Shown here piece by piece: positions 35,084-44,123 of a DNA stretch of 64,000 bases; positions within the stretch are counted from its first letter, which is position 1; each line of letters begins with the position of its first letter. Made by a program: the position numbers and the translations under genes. Below the pieces are notes generated by a model. The model saw only the letters and a program-made list of their open reading frames with translations. It was not told the origin of the DNA and searched no databases. The DNA comes from CAVQNQ01 sp963714205 (lineage in GTDB: Bacteria > Acidobacteriota > Terriglobia > Bryobacterales > Bryobacteraceae). Location of the stretch: assembly GCA_963714205.1 (NCBI GenBank), contig CAVQNQ010000003.1, forward strand, positions 620,001 to 684,000, in the 5' to 3' direction.

Positions 35084-35350
35084 TCAGGCGGAGAGGTTCT
35101 TCTTCTTCAATTCGCCAATGACTGCGCCACCGAGCAGGATATAGAAAAACCCCACGAGAAGAATGACTGCGAAGCATGACGGCACGATAAGCCATTCAAA
35201 TCCGTTATGGAACATCCCCTTGCCGCTCCAATACAGAAACAGCGGGGCGAAGGTGATTGAGACGCCCTGCAACGCAACCACGATCCAGTACAGCGGTGAG
35301 TGAACGATCTTCACCCACTTGGAATCAATCTCGATGGTCACCTCGTCCAT
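35084..35350 (-). CDS. Small two-helix membrane protein
   Basis: 88 residues if started at MDEVTIEIDSKWVKIV, with two membrane helices (YWIVVALQGVSITFAPLFLYW and WLIVPSCFAVILLVGFFYILL) and a basic tail. The frame is open to 35530, but that upstream part overlaps the basic protein gene at 35386-35745 and is low complexity. Function unknown. Confidence 0.5.
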   Translation of the reverse strand: MDEVTIEIDSKWVKIVHSPLYWIVVALQGVSITFAPLFLYWSGKGMFHNGFEWLIVPSCFAVILLVGFFYILLGGAVIGELKKKNLSA

Positions 35351-35385
35351 GTGCAATTCCGTCCAGCATAAGACCCGCTCGTGGT

Positions 35386-35745
35386 CTACGCTTTCGCCGC
35401 CCGCTTCGCTGCCCTGGCTGCTCTTGCTTTCGCCAGATTCGCCACCAGTGCGGCTTTCCGTGCTGGCGACAGTTTCTTCTTTGGTGCCGTCTTCTTCGGC
35501 GGTGCAGCTTGTTTCTTGGAAACTGCCCATCGTTTTCGTTGTGCGTCACCGATGCGTTTCCGGGCGGCGGCGCTCATCTTCCGGCGGTTGCGAGTGGGCG
35601 CTTCCGATGTGGCGGCGGGTTCGATGCCGTTACCGGACAGCATGGCCCGGAGTTCAGCGATCTTCTGGTCAATACGGGCCTTCTGCGATTCGTAGCCTTC
35701 AACAGCGGCAACGATGATTTCAGGCGTGAGTTTCGGTGTTGGCAT
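35386..35745 (-). CDS. Basic Lys/Ala-rich KRW-motif protein
   Basis: 119 residues: an N-terminal helical part (EIIVAAVEGYESQKARIDQK) and a highly basic C-terminal half with MSAAARKRIGDAQRKRWA and Lys/Ala/Pro repeats ending ARAARAAKRAAKA. The composition resembles histone-H1-like DNA-binding tails, and the KRWA pattern is common in acidobacterial small proteins. DNA binding is inferred from charge only. Confidence 0.7.
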   Translation of the reverse strand: MPTPKLTPEIIVAAVEGYESQKARIDQKIAELRAMLSGNGIEPAATSEAPTRNRRKMSAAARKRIGDAQRKRWAVSKKQAAPPKKTAPKKKLSPARKAALVANLAKARAARAAKRAAKA

Positions 35746-36080
35746 GTGACTCGATATACCTCGGTTCTTCCATCGAAAACATGATGCTGTGTTTATACTA
35801 CACTCGCGTGGTTCGGTGGGCGTTCATTGGTGCCGGCTCAGTCCCTGCGTGCATTGACCACAGGGCAAGGTTCGAGTTGCCCGGCTCGTCGCACGCCAGT
35901 TGCAGCCTCCCCAAGGGTATAATTCGCGTCGTGGACCTGTTGGTGATCTGCCAGTTGGGGATCGGGCAGAAGAACCGGAACCGACGCCGCGGCGCGCGCT
36001 GGCCGATCTGGCACACGACGTAGTACCTCCGGCACCGGCAAGAGAGACGGAAGTGTGTCGAGGATCGGCGGAATGACGAG
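35746..36080. other. Divergent intergenic region
   Basis: Between the basic protein (minus) and a small conserved protein (plus). A TATAAAC run on the minus strand near 35790-35800 could serve as a -10 element for the basic protein. Short frames here have no recognisable motifs. Confidence 0.4.
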
Positions 36081-36320
36081 ATGAAGGTCGAGGTAGTCTG
36101 CTATTCCGGCTACAAAGGGGATGAGCGTCCGGTTCGTTTCCGGCTGGATGATGAGGATTACTTCGTGGAAGAACTGCTTGACCAGTGGTACGGCCCGAAG
36201 GATGCCTTTTTCAAGGTCAGAGCGAACGACGGCAATGTGTACATCCTTCGACGCCGCTCATCTGCGCCGGAAGGGGAATGGAGCCTGGAATCGTTCCGTG
36301 ACATGAGGCGAGGCGGCTGA
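36081..36320 (+). CDS. Conserved small hypothetical protein
   Basis: 79 residues, compact and probably globular: MKVEVVCYSGYKGDERPVRF, VEELLDQWYGPKDAFFKVRA, DGNVYILRRR, GEWSLESF. The pattern looks like a conserved soluble acidobacterial protein; no function known. The next gene starts 12 bp after its stop. Confidence 0.65.
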   Translation: MKVEVVCYSGYKGDERPVRFRLDDEDYFVEELLDQWYGPKDAFFKVRANDGNVYILRRRSSAPEGEWSLESFRDMRRGG

Positions 36321-36331
36321 GAGGGAATGCC

Positions 36332-36565
36332 ATGGCCTCGACGCGAAGTCCGCTTCGGCTTGCGCACGGATGGACCTTGGTCCGCGGCCCGAGCCTGTCC
36401 GCAGCGCTTGTGCGCGAATTCATCCGCCCGGCCTTTCGTGCCGCACCTACCTCCCTGGCGCGGCGATTGGGACCCTGCCGGGTATCGCTTGCGGCGGAAG
36501 TGGCAGCGGGCGTGTCCTCAACCTGGACCATGGCCAATGGCGGGCTGGAAGTCTCGATAAGCGCC
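36332..36565 (+). pseudogene. Truncated unknown protein running into the radical SAM gene
   Basis: The frame opens with MASTRSPLRLAHGWTLVRGP, continues with AALVREFIRPAFRAAPTSLA, LGPCRVSLAAEV and GVSSTWTMANGGLEVSISA, and has good coding character to about 36565. Beyond that it reads antisense through the 3' end of the opposite-strand radical SAM gene (stop at 36572). It appears to be a gene whose 3' part was removed at that junction. Confidence 0.5.
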
Positions 36566-36571
36566 GTCAAC

Positions 36572-37840
36572 CTACATTACCCAGGGGCGGGAGGCCCGGT
36601 AGCGGGCAATTCTCACAGGCAGCCAGTCCTTAAGCTCTGCGGCCATATAAAAGGTAGGCCGAAGCAGATCGTTGCTGGGCGCAATCACGCCTTCTGCGAC
36701 CGCGGTGGCCGCTAGATCCGTCTCTGGGTAGATCCGAATGCCCACCGAGATCTTCAGTGCGTCGAGATCCAGGGAATCGACAAAAGCAAGGCCCTCTTCG
36801 ACCGTGTCTCTGGTTTCACCCGGCCCTCCCAGCATCAGAAAACCCGTACGACGGATACCGACGTCCCGGAAGATTGCCGCAATAGTTCGTACCTCCGCGG
36901 CCCGGAACTTCTTATGGAACCGCGTTAGCACACAGTCCGACCCGCTTTCGAAGCCCAGGCTGACCTCCCGGCATCCGGCCTTGGCCATCAGTTCCGCCAG
37001 TTCGCGATCGACCCACTTGGGATACACGATGCACCACAGATTGACATCCAGGCCCCGCCGGATGATCTCGCGGCAGTACCCCTTGGCGTACGAAGGCGGA
37101 ATGTTGAACGTGTTGTCCACGGTGCAGAACTTGCGGAAGCCCCGCGCCGCTACCCGCTCCATCCATTCCGCAATACTTTCCGGAGACCGCCGGCGGATCC
37201 GCGTTCCTTCGATCGACTTGGTGGCACAGAAGCTGCAGCCCATCGGACAGCCGCGCTTCCCTTGGACCGGTATCCAAAGTTCGCGGCTCTCGGGCGCTGT
37301 GGGGAGCCACAGTTCGGGATCGGGAAGCGGCAGATTATCCAGGCGGGTGCTGAAGATCCTGCCAGGGGGAGGACGATCCGGTAGGTACACACCGGGCAGC
37401 CCATAGGGGTCGGCGCCACTCTCCAACCGCTCCAACAACTCTGGGAATACGGCCTCGCCTTCACCCCGGATTCCCATGTCGGCCTGGAGGAACCGCAGCG
37501 CGCTCTCCGGAAACATGCTGTAGCCGGGGCCGCCCACGACGATCGGGGCGGTGGACATCCGGCGGCAGTCCGCCACCACTTCGCGAGCCGCCGGCAGCAG
37601 GAACCTCGGGTTGGCCATGTTCTGGTCGTCGATGTTGCGCACCGAGATGCCGATCGCCCCGGGCCGGAACTCTTCGATGTCCTTCCGGAGCGCCGCCAGC
37701 GGATCGCGTTCGAACATTAGGTTGAGCAATACCGTTTCATGCCCCGCCCGACGGCAGGCGGCCGCTACAAACGCCGACCCGAGCGGTAACGGGAGGATGG
37801 CCGTCCTCTCGGTGTTCGCAGAAATCAGAAGAACCCTCAT
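36572..37840 (-). CDS. B12-binding-type radical SAM protein
   Basis: 422 residues: an N-terminal cobalamin-binding-like Rossmann domain (MRVLLISANTERTAILPLPLG to about residue 150), the 4Fe-4S motif CPMGCSFC (Cys198, Cys202, Cys205) and a radical SAM barrel (KWVDRELAELMAKAGCREVS, FLMLGGPGETRDTVEEGLAF). The cobalamin-binding DXHXXG is not evident, so B12 may not be bound. GGAGGAAACACC before the ATG supports the start. Likely modifies a lipid or other methyl acceptor; substrate unknown. Confidence 0.85.
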   Translation of the reverse strand: MRVLLISANTERTAILPLPLGSAFVAAACRRAGHETVLLNLMFERDPLAALRKDIEEFRPGAIGISVRNIDDQNMANPRFLLPAAREVVADCRRMSTAPIVVGGPGYSMFPESALRFLQADMGIRGEGEAVFPELLERLESGADPYGLPGVYLPDRPPPGRIFSTRLDNLPLPDPELWLPTAPESRELWIPVQGKRGCPMGCSFCATKSIEGTRIRRRSPESIAEWMERVAARGFRKFCTVDNTFNIPPSYAKGYCREIIRRGLDVNLWCIVYPKWVDRELAELMAKAGCREVSLGFESGSDCVLTRFHKKFRAAEVRTIAAIFRDVGIRRTGFLMLGGPGETRDTVEEGLAFVDSLDLDALKISVGIRIYPETDLAATAVAEGVIAPSNDLLRPTFYMAAELKDWLPVRIARYRASRPWVM

Positions 37841-37844
37841 GGTG

Positions 37845-37985
37845 TTTCCTCCGAGGCGGCGTTTCTCGTCGCCGTGCGCAAATCAGCGGGATGATGGCCA
37901 GGAACAGGAAGCCCATAGTGCGGAAAGCCTCGACAAAGCTCAACAAGGCCAGCGACGGATGGACCACCTGATACAGGAGGCCCAT
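37845..37985 (-). pseudogene. C-terminal remnant of an MFS (DHA2-type) transporter
   Basis: The minus-strand peptide MGLLYQVVHPSLALLSFVEA followed by FRTMGFLFLAIIPLICARRR matches the last membrane helix and tail of EmrB/DHA2-type drug exporters. Nothing of the other thirteen helices remains. It lies between the NmrA-like and radical SAM genes and has no start signal. Confidence 0.65.
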
Positions 37986-38038
37986 AGGAATGGACGGCGC
38001 TGGTCTGGATGGGCGGCTGCCCTCCAGCGGACTGGCAT

Positions 38039-38894
38039 TTAGACCGGCAGAACTTCTTTGATGAAGTCATCATAGCTGCGCGGAGCGTGCCCCAACACGG
38101 CCGTCAATTCGTCGATCTCCGCCTGTGTCGCCAGCAGCCCGGCGTTTAGGAAGTGCTGAAACATGATTTCCAAATCGCGTACGAGCCAACCCGGCATGAA
38201 TGCGCGCACCTGTGCCGCCCAAGCTTTCAGGTCATCGCCGGCGTAGAGTACCGGCTTGCCGAGATGGCGGGTCAACATCTCGCAGATTTCCGCGCCCGTC
38301 CAAGCCCGCGGACCCACCACGGCATACGTCTTGCCGGAGTGTCCGGCTTGAGTCAAGGCGATGGCGGCGGCTTCGGCGATGTCGCGCACATCCACGCGGT
38401 GCATGCCTAACGCTGCCCGAAGGCTGTGGATAGACGCCCGCGCGGATGGCATCCAGCACTGCAAGATCGTTCTGATAGAAATTATTCGGCCGCAGGATCG
38501 TATATTCGACACCACTCGCCCGGATGACGCCCTCAATCGGAAGCTTAGAGACGAAGTGTGGAATCATGAGCGCCTTGTCAGCCTGGTGCACGCTCAAATA
38601 AACGATGCGCCGGATGCCTGCTGCAACTGCCGCATCCACAGCGTCGATCCCTTGAGCAGTCTCGTCGCGGGCGAGCGGCGTAATCAGGAATAGCTTGTCG
38701 GCTCCCGCGAAGACCGCCGGCAGGGACTCCGGTTCCAGCATGTTCCCAGTCACTCCCTCGACGCCCTTCGGCAGCGAGGCGATCCGGTTGGCCGAACGGG
38801 TCATCACCCTCACGTCGACCCCGCGCTTCAATAATTCCTGGACGGTTTGGCTACCGACCGTGCCGGTGCCGCCAATCACGACAATCTTCGACAT
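38039..38894 (-). pseudogene. NmrA-like NAD(P)-binding protein, frameshifted
   Basis: From ATG 38894 the first frame encodes a Rossmann fold (MSKIVVIGGTGTVGSQTVQE, RVMTRSANRIASL, YLSVHQADKALMIPHF, YTILRPNNFYQNDL). Near 38420 it must change frame to continue as GMHRVDVRDIAEAAAIAL, then YAVVGPRAWTGAEICEML, ending at 38039. Together the two pieces make a normal-length (about 285 residue) NmrA/azoreductase-like protein. The frameshift may be real inactivation or a consensus error. Confidence 0.8.
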
Positions 38895-39169
38895 AAAGTG
38901 ATCTCGTCTCCTTCCGCGACCTCCCAGAATACCAGGACTTGGAGCGTAGACCGCCGCAGATCCGAAATCGCGAATGAAAAATTGGAGCGAGCCGGGCAAT
39001 CGCTTTTTGAACTTGTCGCAGCCTGCGAAATTGTGTCGAGCAACGCCCTGCAGAGGTCGGTGAACGAAAAGGGGGGCGTACGTTAGCCGCACAGGTGGCT
39101 TCGTCAGCTTCTTCAGGATGGGTGTCCGACTCTGGTTAATCTAAACTAGGGATATCAACCGGAGCAATC

Positions 39170-39444
39170 ATGGAGCAAAGAAAACTCGGACGGAATGGCC
39201 CAGAGGTATCGGCGCTGGGACTCGGCTGTATGAGGATGTCCGAATTCTACGGAGCGTCCGACGAGGTGGAATCAATAGCCACACGTCCAAGGCTTCGAGA
39301 TTCTCTTCGAGATGGCGTGTGTGTTTCGTTCCGAGGATTCATCTGACCGATGAGCATCTTCGCCGGCTCGATGAGGCTTTCCCCGTGGGCGTGACAGCCG
39401 GAGAGCGCTATCACGAGCAGGGTATGCGCGCCATCAATCTATAG
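39170..39444 (+). pseudogene. Aldo/keto reductase with a large internal deletion
   Basis: ATG 39170 (GGAG upstream) opens RKLGRNGPEVSALGLGCMRM and SEFYGAS, the normal AKR N terminus up to about codon 34. The sequence then jumps, in another frame, to the C terminus (IHLTDEHLRRLDEAFPVGVT, AGERYHEQGMRAINL, stop at 39442). About 250 codons, including the catalytic Tyr/Lys/His, are missing while both ends survive. The next gene starts 3 bp later. Confidence 0.82.
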
Positions 39445-39446
39445 CC

Positions 39447-40250
39447 ATGGTGCACGACGGAAAAGTAGCCATTGTCACCGGCGGAGGCCGAGGACTTGGC
39501 AGGGCCATGGCACTTGGCCTGAGCCGAGCGGGTTTCCGTGTGGCCATTACTGCTGCCCGGACACGCGATGAGATTGAAGCAGTCGCCAGGGAAGCGCCGC
39601 CAGGAGGGATCCACCCCATAATGGCGGACGTAAGCAGCGAATCCGCGTGCGCAGCCCTGATCAAAGAAGTCGAAGTTCGGCTCGGACCGCCCGATGTTCT
39701 GGTGAACAACGCCGGCCGTGGGATGCGTTATGTTTCGGAACGGTTTCTGAGTGAACCTACCCGTTTCTGGGAAGCCGACCCGGAGACCTGGCGGATGATC
39801 ATTGAAACCAACGTGAATGGCCCGTTCTTTATGTCTCGGGCCGTCGCGCCCGGCATGGTCGCCCGAGGCTGGGGCAGGATCATCAACATTTCGATGAATC
39901 ACGAAACGATGCGGCGGCGTGGCTTCTCTCCCTACGGTCCATCGAAAGCGGCCCTGGAATCCGAAACCATCATCTGGTCCCAGGATCTCGCCGGAACGGG
40001 TGTGACAGTCAACGCTCTGCTTCCTGGAGGTGCGAGTCTCACGGGCATGATCCCGGACGAAGTCCCCGCTGAAGTCCGGGCAAAGCTGATCTCACCGGAG
40101 ATCATGGTGCCGCCGCTGCTCTGGCTAGTCTCGGACTCCGCCGATCAGGTGAGCGGCCAACGCTTCAACGCCTCCCGTTGGGACACAAAGCTGAATCCAG
40201 ACGAGGCCGCCGTCAAGGCATCCGAACCTGCGGGGTGGGGCGCTCCTTAG
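39447..40250 (+). CDS. Short-chain dehydrogenase/reductase (SDR)
   Basis: 267 residues with the classical SDR cofactor motif TGGGRGLG near residue 12, NNAG, and catalytic YGPSK (Tyr and Lys). The Ser of the catalytic triad is probably in IINISMN. NADPH or NADH dependence and substrate cannot be assigned. It starts three bases after the stop of the deleted aldo/keto reductase, so it may once have shared an operon with it. Confidence 0.88.
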   Translation: MVHDGKVAIVTGGGRGLGRAMALGLSRAGFRVAITAARTRDEIEAVAREAPPGGIHPIMADVSSESACAALIKEVEVRLGPPDVLVNNAGRGMRYVSERFLSEPTRFWEADPETWRMIIETNVNGPFFMSRAVAPGMVARGWGRIINISMNHETMRRRGFSPYGPSKAALESETIIWSQDLAGTGVTVNALLPGGASLTGMIPDEVPAEVRAKLISPEIMVPPLLWLVSDSADQVSGQRFNASRWDTKLNPDEAAVKASEPAGWGAP

Positions 40251-40556
40251 AGCGTACAGAGGACGACTGGGACTTTGCAGTCATCGTTCCGGCGCCTGAT
40301 CCGATGCCCCCCGGCACGGGCGCGGACAAAGTCGCAGCAGTGGACGGCACAACGATGTGAAGTCCGTGTTCCAATCCATTCATTCGTGTGCGGCGCGTTC
40401 AGCAACGCCTGCGCCTGCTTGAGCGACAGCCATCAGTGATTTCGCAGGGCCAGGCCTTCACTTCGGCAAACTCGACTCCGGCAGGCTCCCGCGCTTCGGA
40501 ATTTGACCTATAATTCTTGGCACTTCCGGCCGATATGCGATACGTGGGGACCCGCG
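40251..40556. other. Intergenic region with an integrase remnant
   Basis: No intact gene. It contains a 42-bp fragment of an integrase (40391-40432). An in-frame ATG at 40503 precedes the kinase start chosen at 40557. Confidence 0.5.
40391..40432 (-). pseudogene. Tyrosine-integrase remnant
   Basis: Bases 40391-40432 match 48823-48864 inside the complete integrase gene at 37 of 42 positions, same orientation. On the minus strand the piece reads WLSLKQAQALLNAP, as in the intact protein. Only this short slice survives, evidence of a past related integrated element here. Confidence 0.75.
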
Positions 40557-43500
40557 ATGTGGTGGCGCCATAGGCTCGCTGCGTGTGCTACGCTGCTCCT
40601 GGCGTGGCATGCCTCTGGCGTTGCCCAGCAGTACGGTTTCCGCCACTACGGGTCTGCCGAAGGGCTTCAGAACCTTACCATCCTGTCCTTGGCGCAAGAC
40701 GGCGCCGGCTACATCTGGGCCGGATCGGAAGGCGGGCTGTACCGCTATGACGGTACCCGCTTCCGTCTCATGGGCGGCGCCGAAGGGCTGCCGTGCAGCA
40801 CGGAAGTCCATGCCTTGCACGTGGCGGCGGATGGCGCGCTGTGGGCCAATACCTGCGCGCGCATCTTCCGCTTCGACGGGCAGCGCTTCGAACCCATCGC
40901 GGGGCTGACCGGCATGTTGTCCGGCGCCGAGCGTATGGCCAATGACGCACACGGTCGCGTGGTGGTGTCGACTCTTTCCGGCCTATACGAGGTGGCGTCG
41001 GACGGCGCCGGTTCCTTCTCCGCGCGTCCGTATCCGCTGGGGCCGGAACTTGCCGGCACGTCCATGCGCGGAATCGCGCGGCATGGCCCGCAACTCTGGT
41101 TTGGCTGCGGGTCGCGCCTATGCGTCGAAGAGCTGGGGCGCGTTTCGATGTTCGGGCCGGCGGAGGGACTGCCGGACGACAATTGGGACGCGATAGGCAT
41201 AACACCGGATGGTTCCGTATGGGCCCGCAGCCCGAGCCGACTGTACCGGAAGCCTCCCGACGCGGCACGGCTGGTTCGAGAGAAACCCGATATCGCATCC
41301 AGTATCTTCTGGGGCGCTTTGACGGCGGGCCGGGACGGATCGGTCATGGTCCCCACCGATAAGGGTCTGGCCATCCGCCGCGAGGGCAATTGGAACGTCA
41401 TCGACGACCAGCGGGGCTTGCGCACCGCCATGACCAGCGCTGTCCTCGAAGATCGCGAGGGATCGGTGTGGGTTGCGCTGATCGGCGCCGGCGTGGCGCG
41501 CTGGCTGGGTTACGGCGAATGGGAAGCCTGGACTAAGGCGCAAGGCCTGCCGTCCGACTTGATCTGGAGCATCCGGCGCGACCGGAAGGGCGCGCTCTGG
41601 GTGGGGACGTCGCTAGGCCTGGCGCGCCTGGACGGGCGGGGGCCTCCGCGCACTTGGACCAGGAAAGACGGACTGGGGGGCGACAACGTCCGATGGCTCG
41701 GCGAGACTTCCGACGGCGCCATTTGGGCGGTGGTCAAGCCGGGCAGCGTGGCCCGCATCGATCCGGCCACTGGCAAGATTCGTCTGTTCGGCCGGGCGGA
41801 TGGCCTCACTTGCGAGACTTCGCACCGCGGCTTCGTCGACCACCTGGGCCGGCTGTGGATTGCCACGGCCTGCGGCGTCTTTCGCAACGACCGGCCGTCC
41901 GCTTCCGATCAATTCCACCGCATCGATCAACCGGCGTCTCTGGAGCACGCGGCGTGGGCCTTTGCGGAAGACAAACAGGGGACTATCTGGATCACCAATC
42001 CCGACGGGTTGTGGAGGTTGAGCGAGGGCCGGTGGCGCCAGTACCGGAAGACCGACGGGCTCCTGAGCGACGATCCTTACATCGCGATAATCGGTCCGGA
42101 CGGCGCTCTCTGGCTGCACCACCGCCTCGATGCCGGAATTGAGAGAGTGGAGTTCCTGGGCGACCGCATTGTCCGCTCGACGGCGGTCTTGCCGGCCAAT
42201 TCCTTCTCGGTTGAAGTCACGGCCTTTCACGGTTTCGACGCGTTGGGGCAACTCTGGCGAGGTAGCGCGAACGGAGTGTCTGTTTTGGCCGGCGGCTCCT
42301 GGAGGTACCTGAGCACGGAAGACGGGCTGATCTGGGACGATACCGACGGGGAAGCCTTTTGGGCCGACCCGGATGGCAGCGTTTGGATCGGTACCAGCGG
42401 CGGGCTGGCGCACTACCGGCCGCCCCGGGGTGGCTCTGTAGGGCCGCCGGTCGCCGACCCGGTCATCACCAGGATGGAAATTGGCCAGCAGTCGAGGATT
42501 GTCAGGGTCGAGTTCTCCACGCTCCGCTTCAAAAGCGAGCAACTGGTCCACTTTGCCTACCGGCTGGATGGGGAGCACTGGACCAACACCACGGAGCGGG
42601 TCATATCCGTTGCCGGACTGGGTCCGGGCCGGCATCGGCTGGAGGTCCAGTCGCGAGTCCGCGACGGACCGGTCTCGGCGAAAGTGGCTGTGGCGGAGTT
42701 CTCGATCAAGCCGAAGTGGTGGGAAACTTGGTGGTTGCGTTCGTTTGCTTTGCTGCTTGCCCCTGCCGCGGTGTGGGCCATCGTTCTGTGGAGAAACGGG
42801 CTGCTTCGTCGCCGGAACCGCCAGTTAGAGCGCGCGGTGCGCCAACGGACCGCTGAGCTGGAATCGGAACGTACTAAGGTGTTGGAAGAGAAGCGGCGCG
42901 CGGACGCGGCCACCGAAGCCAAGGGCCGCTTTCTGGCCAACATGAGCCATGAGATCCGCACGCCCATGAATGGAATCATCGGCTTCACCCAACTCACGCT
43001 GCAGACGCCATTGACCGCCGACCAGCGCGATTATCTGGAGACGGTGGAAAGCTCCGGCCAGGCGCTCCTGCGGATAATCAACGACATTCTGGATTTCTCG
43101 AAGTTAGAAGCCGGTAAACTCCGCCTGGAATCTGCGCCCTGCGATCTGCGTGACTTGGTGGAAAAGGCCGTGGGACTGCTGGCAGTGCAGGCCTCAGAGA
43201 AGGGCCTACGGCTCTTCTCCGTCATCGATCCCGGAATCCCGCGCACCATCCTGGGGGACGCCATGCGGCTGCGCCAAGTGCTCGTCAACCTGCTCGGCAA
43301 CGCGGTGAAGTTCACCGCTGCCGGGGAGGTCTCCATCTCCGTGACGAGCCCCGATGGAGTGATGAGCCCCGAAGGGACGTGCGGGCCTCGTCGCATCTCC
43401 TTCGTGGTTCGCGACACCGGGCCGGGCATATCGCCAGAGCAGCAGCGGCGGATCTTCGATTCCTTCAGCCAGGCGGACGCATCCATCAGCCGAAGGTTCG

Positions 43501-44123
43501 GTGGGACGGGCCTAGGGCTGGCCATCAGCAAGTCCCTGGTGGAGCAGATGGGCGGCTGTCTTTCGGTCGAGAGCGAGTCGGGGTGCGGCGCCGCGTTCGG
43601 TTTCACCATCCCGGTAGGGGTCGTCGAGGAGGCCGGCCAACCAGCTCCGCAGAACGACGGCGCGGATGCTCTATTCAGCGACCTTCCGGAGCTCCGCATC
43701 ATGGTGGCCGAGGACGACCCGCTGAGCCGCGAGGTGGTCTTGGCGTTCCTGAAGCGCCTCGACTACCGGGCGGATTGGGTGGTCAACGGCGCAGATCTCC
43801 TGAAGGGCCTGGAGCGAGAGTCCTACGACGTGGTGTTTATGGATGTCCAAATGCCGGAGATAGACGGCCTCGAAGCTGCTCGGCGGGTTCGCCGCGATCT
43901 ACCGCCCGACCGCCAGCCGCGCATTATCGCTCTGACGGCCGCCGCGTTTCCAGAAGACTGCGCTCGGTGCCTGGAGGCCGGCATGGACGATTACATTTCC
44001 AAGCCCATCGTCATGGCGAAGCTGGTGGAGGCCCTCCGACGAGCCCGGCCCGCCGCCAGCACGCTTGGGCTGAACGAACAGCCGGCATGGACAGAGGGCG
44101 CGATCGGGCCACCACGAACTTGA
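40557..44123 (+). CDS. Hybrid sensor kinase with Reg_prop propellers
   Basis: 1188 residues: signal peptide or anchor (MWWRHRLAACATLLLAWHAS), about 600 residues of two-component propeller repeats (blades such as GYIWAGSEGGLYRYDG and GALWVGTSLGLARLDG), a Y_Y_Y domain, one membrane helix (near residue 720), HisKA with MSHEIRTPMNG (His about 799), an HATPase domain with DTGPGI and GGTGLGLAIS, and a C-terminal receiver with Asp in VFMDVQMPEIDG (about 1095). The propeller should sense a periplasmic ligand, often a glycan. Unlike full HTCS regulators it has no AraC domain, so phosphotransfer to another regulator is required. ATG 40557 is chosen for the signal peptide; 40503 is possible. Confidence 0.9.
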   Translation: MWWRHRLAACATLLLAWHASGVAQQYGFRHYGSAEGLQNLTILSLAQDGAGYIWAGSEGGLYRYDGTRFRLMGGAEGLPCSTEVHALHVAADGALWANTCARIFRFDGQRFEPIAGLTGMLSGAERMANDAHGRVVVSTLSGLYEVASDGAGSFSARPYPLGPELAGTSMRGIARHGPQLWFGCGSRLCVEELGRVSMFGPAEGLPDDNWDAIGITPDGSVWARSPSRLYRKPPDAARLVREKPDIASSIFWGALTAGRDGSVMVPTDKGLAIRREGNWNVIDDQRGLRTAMTSAVLEDREGSVWVALIGAGVARWLGYGEWEAWTKAQGLPSDLIWSIRRDRKGALWVGTSLGLARLDGRGPPRTWTRKDGLGGDNVRWLGETSDGAIWAVVKPGSVARIDPATGKIRLFGRADGLTCETSHRGFVDHLGRLWIATACGVFRNDRPSASDQFHRIDQPASLEHAAWAFAEDKQGTIWITNPDGLWRLSEGRWRQYRKTDGLLSDDPYIAIIGPDGALWLHHRLDAGIERVEFLGDRIVRSTAVLPANSFSVEVTAFHGFDALGQLWRGSANGVSVLAGGSWRYLSTEDGLIWDDTDGEAFWADPDGSVWIGTSGGLAHYRPPRGGSVGPPVADPVITRMEIGQQSRIVRVEFSTLRFKSEQLVHFAYRLDGEHWTNTTERVISVAGLGPGRHRLEVQSRVRDGPVSAKVAVAEFSIKPKWWETWWLRSFALLLAPAAVWAIVLWRNGLLRRRNRQLERAVRQRTAELESERTKVLEEKRRADAATEAKGRFLANMSHEIRTPMNGIIGFTQLTLQTPLTADQRDYLETVESSGQALLRIINDILDFSKLEAGKLRLESAPCDLRDLVEKAVGLLAVQASEKGLRLFSVIDPGIPRTILGDAMRLRQVLVNLLGNAVKFTAAGEVSISVTSPDGVMSPEGTCGPRRISFVVRDTGPGISPEQQRRIFDSFSQADASISRRFGGTGLGLAISKSLVEQMGGCLSVESESGCGAAFGFTIPVGVVEEAGQPAPQNDGADALFSDLPELRIMVAEDDPLSREVVLAFLKRLDYRADWVVNGADLLKGLERESYDVVFMDVQMPEIDGLEAARRVRRDLPPDRQPRIIALTAAAFPEDCARCLEAGMDDYISKPIVMAKLVEALRRARPAASTLGLNEQPAWTEGAIGPPRT

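Noticed and set aside
41613..42635. 340-codon minus-strand frame inside the hybrid kinase
   Set aside because: Antisense to well-conserved propeller repeats; composition is a shadow of the sense codons.
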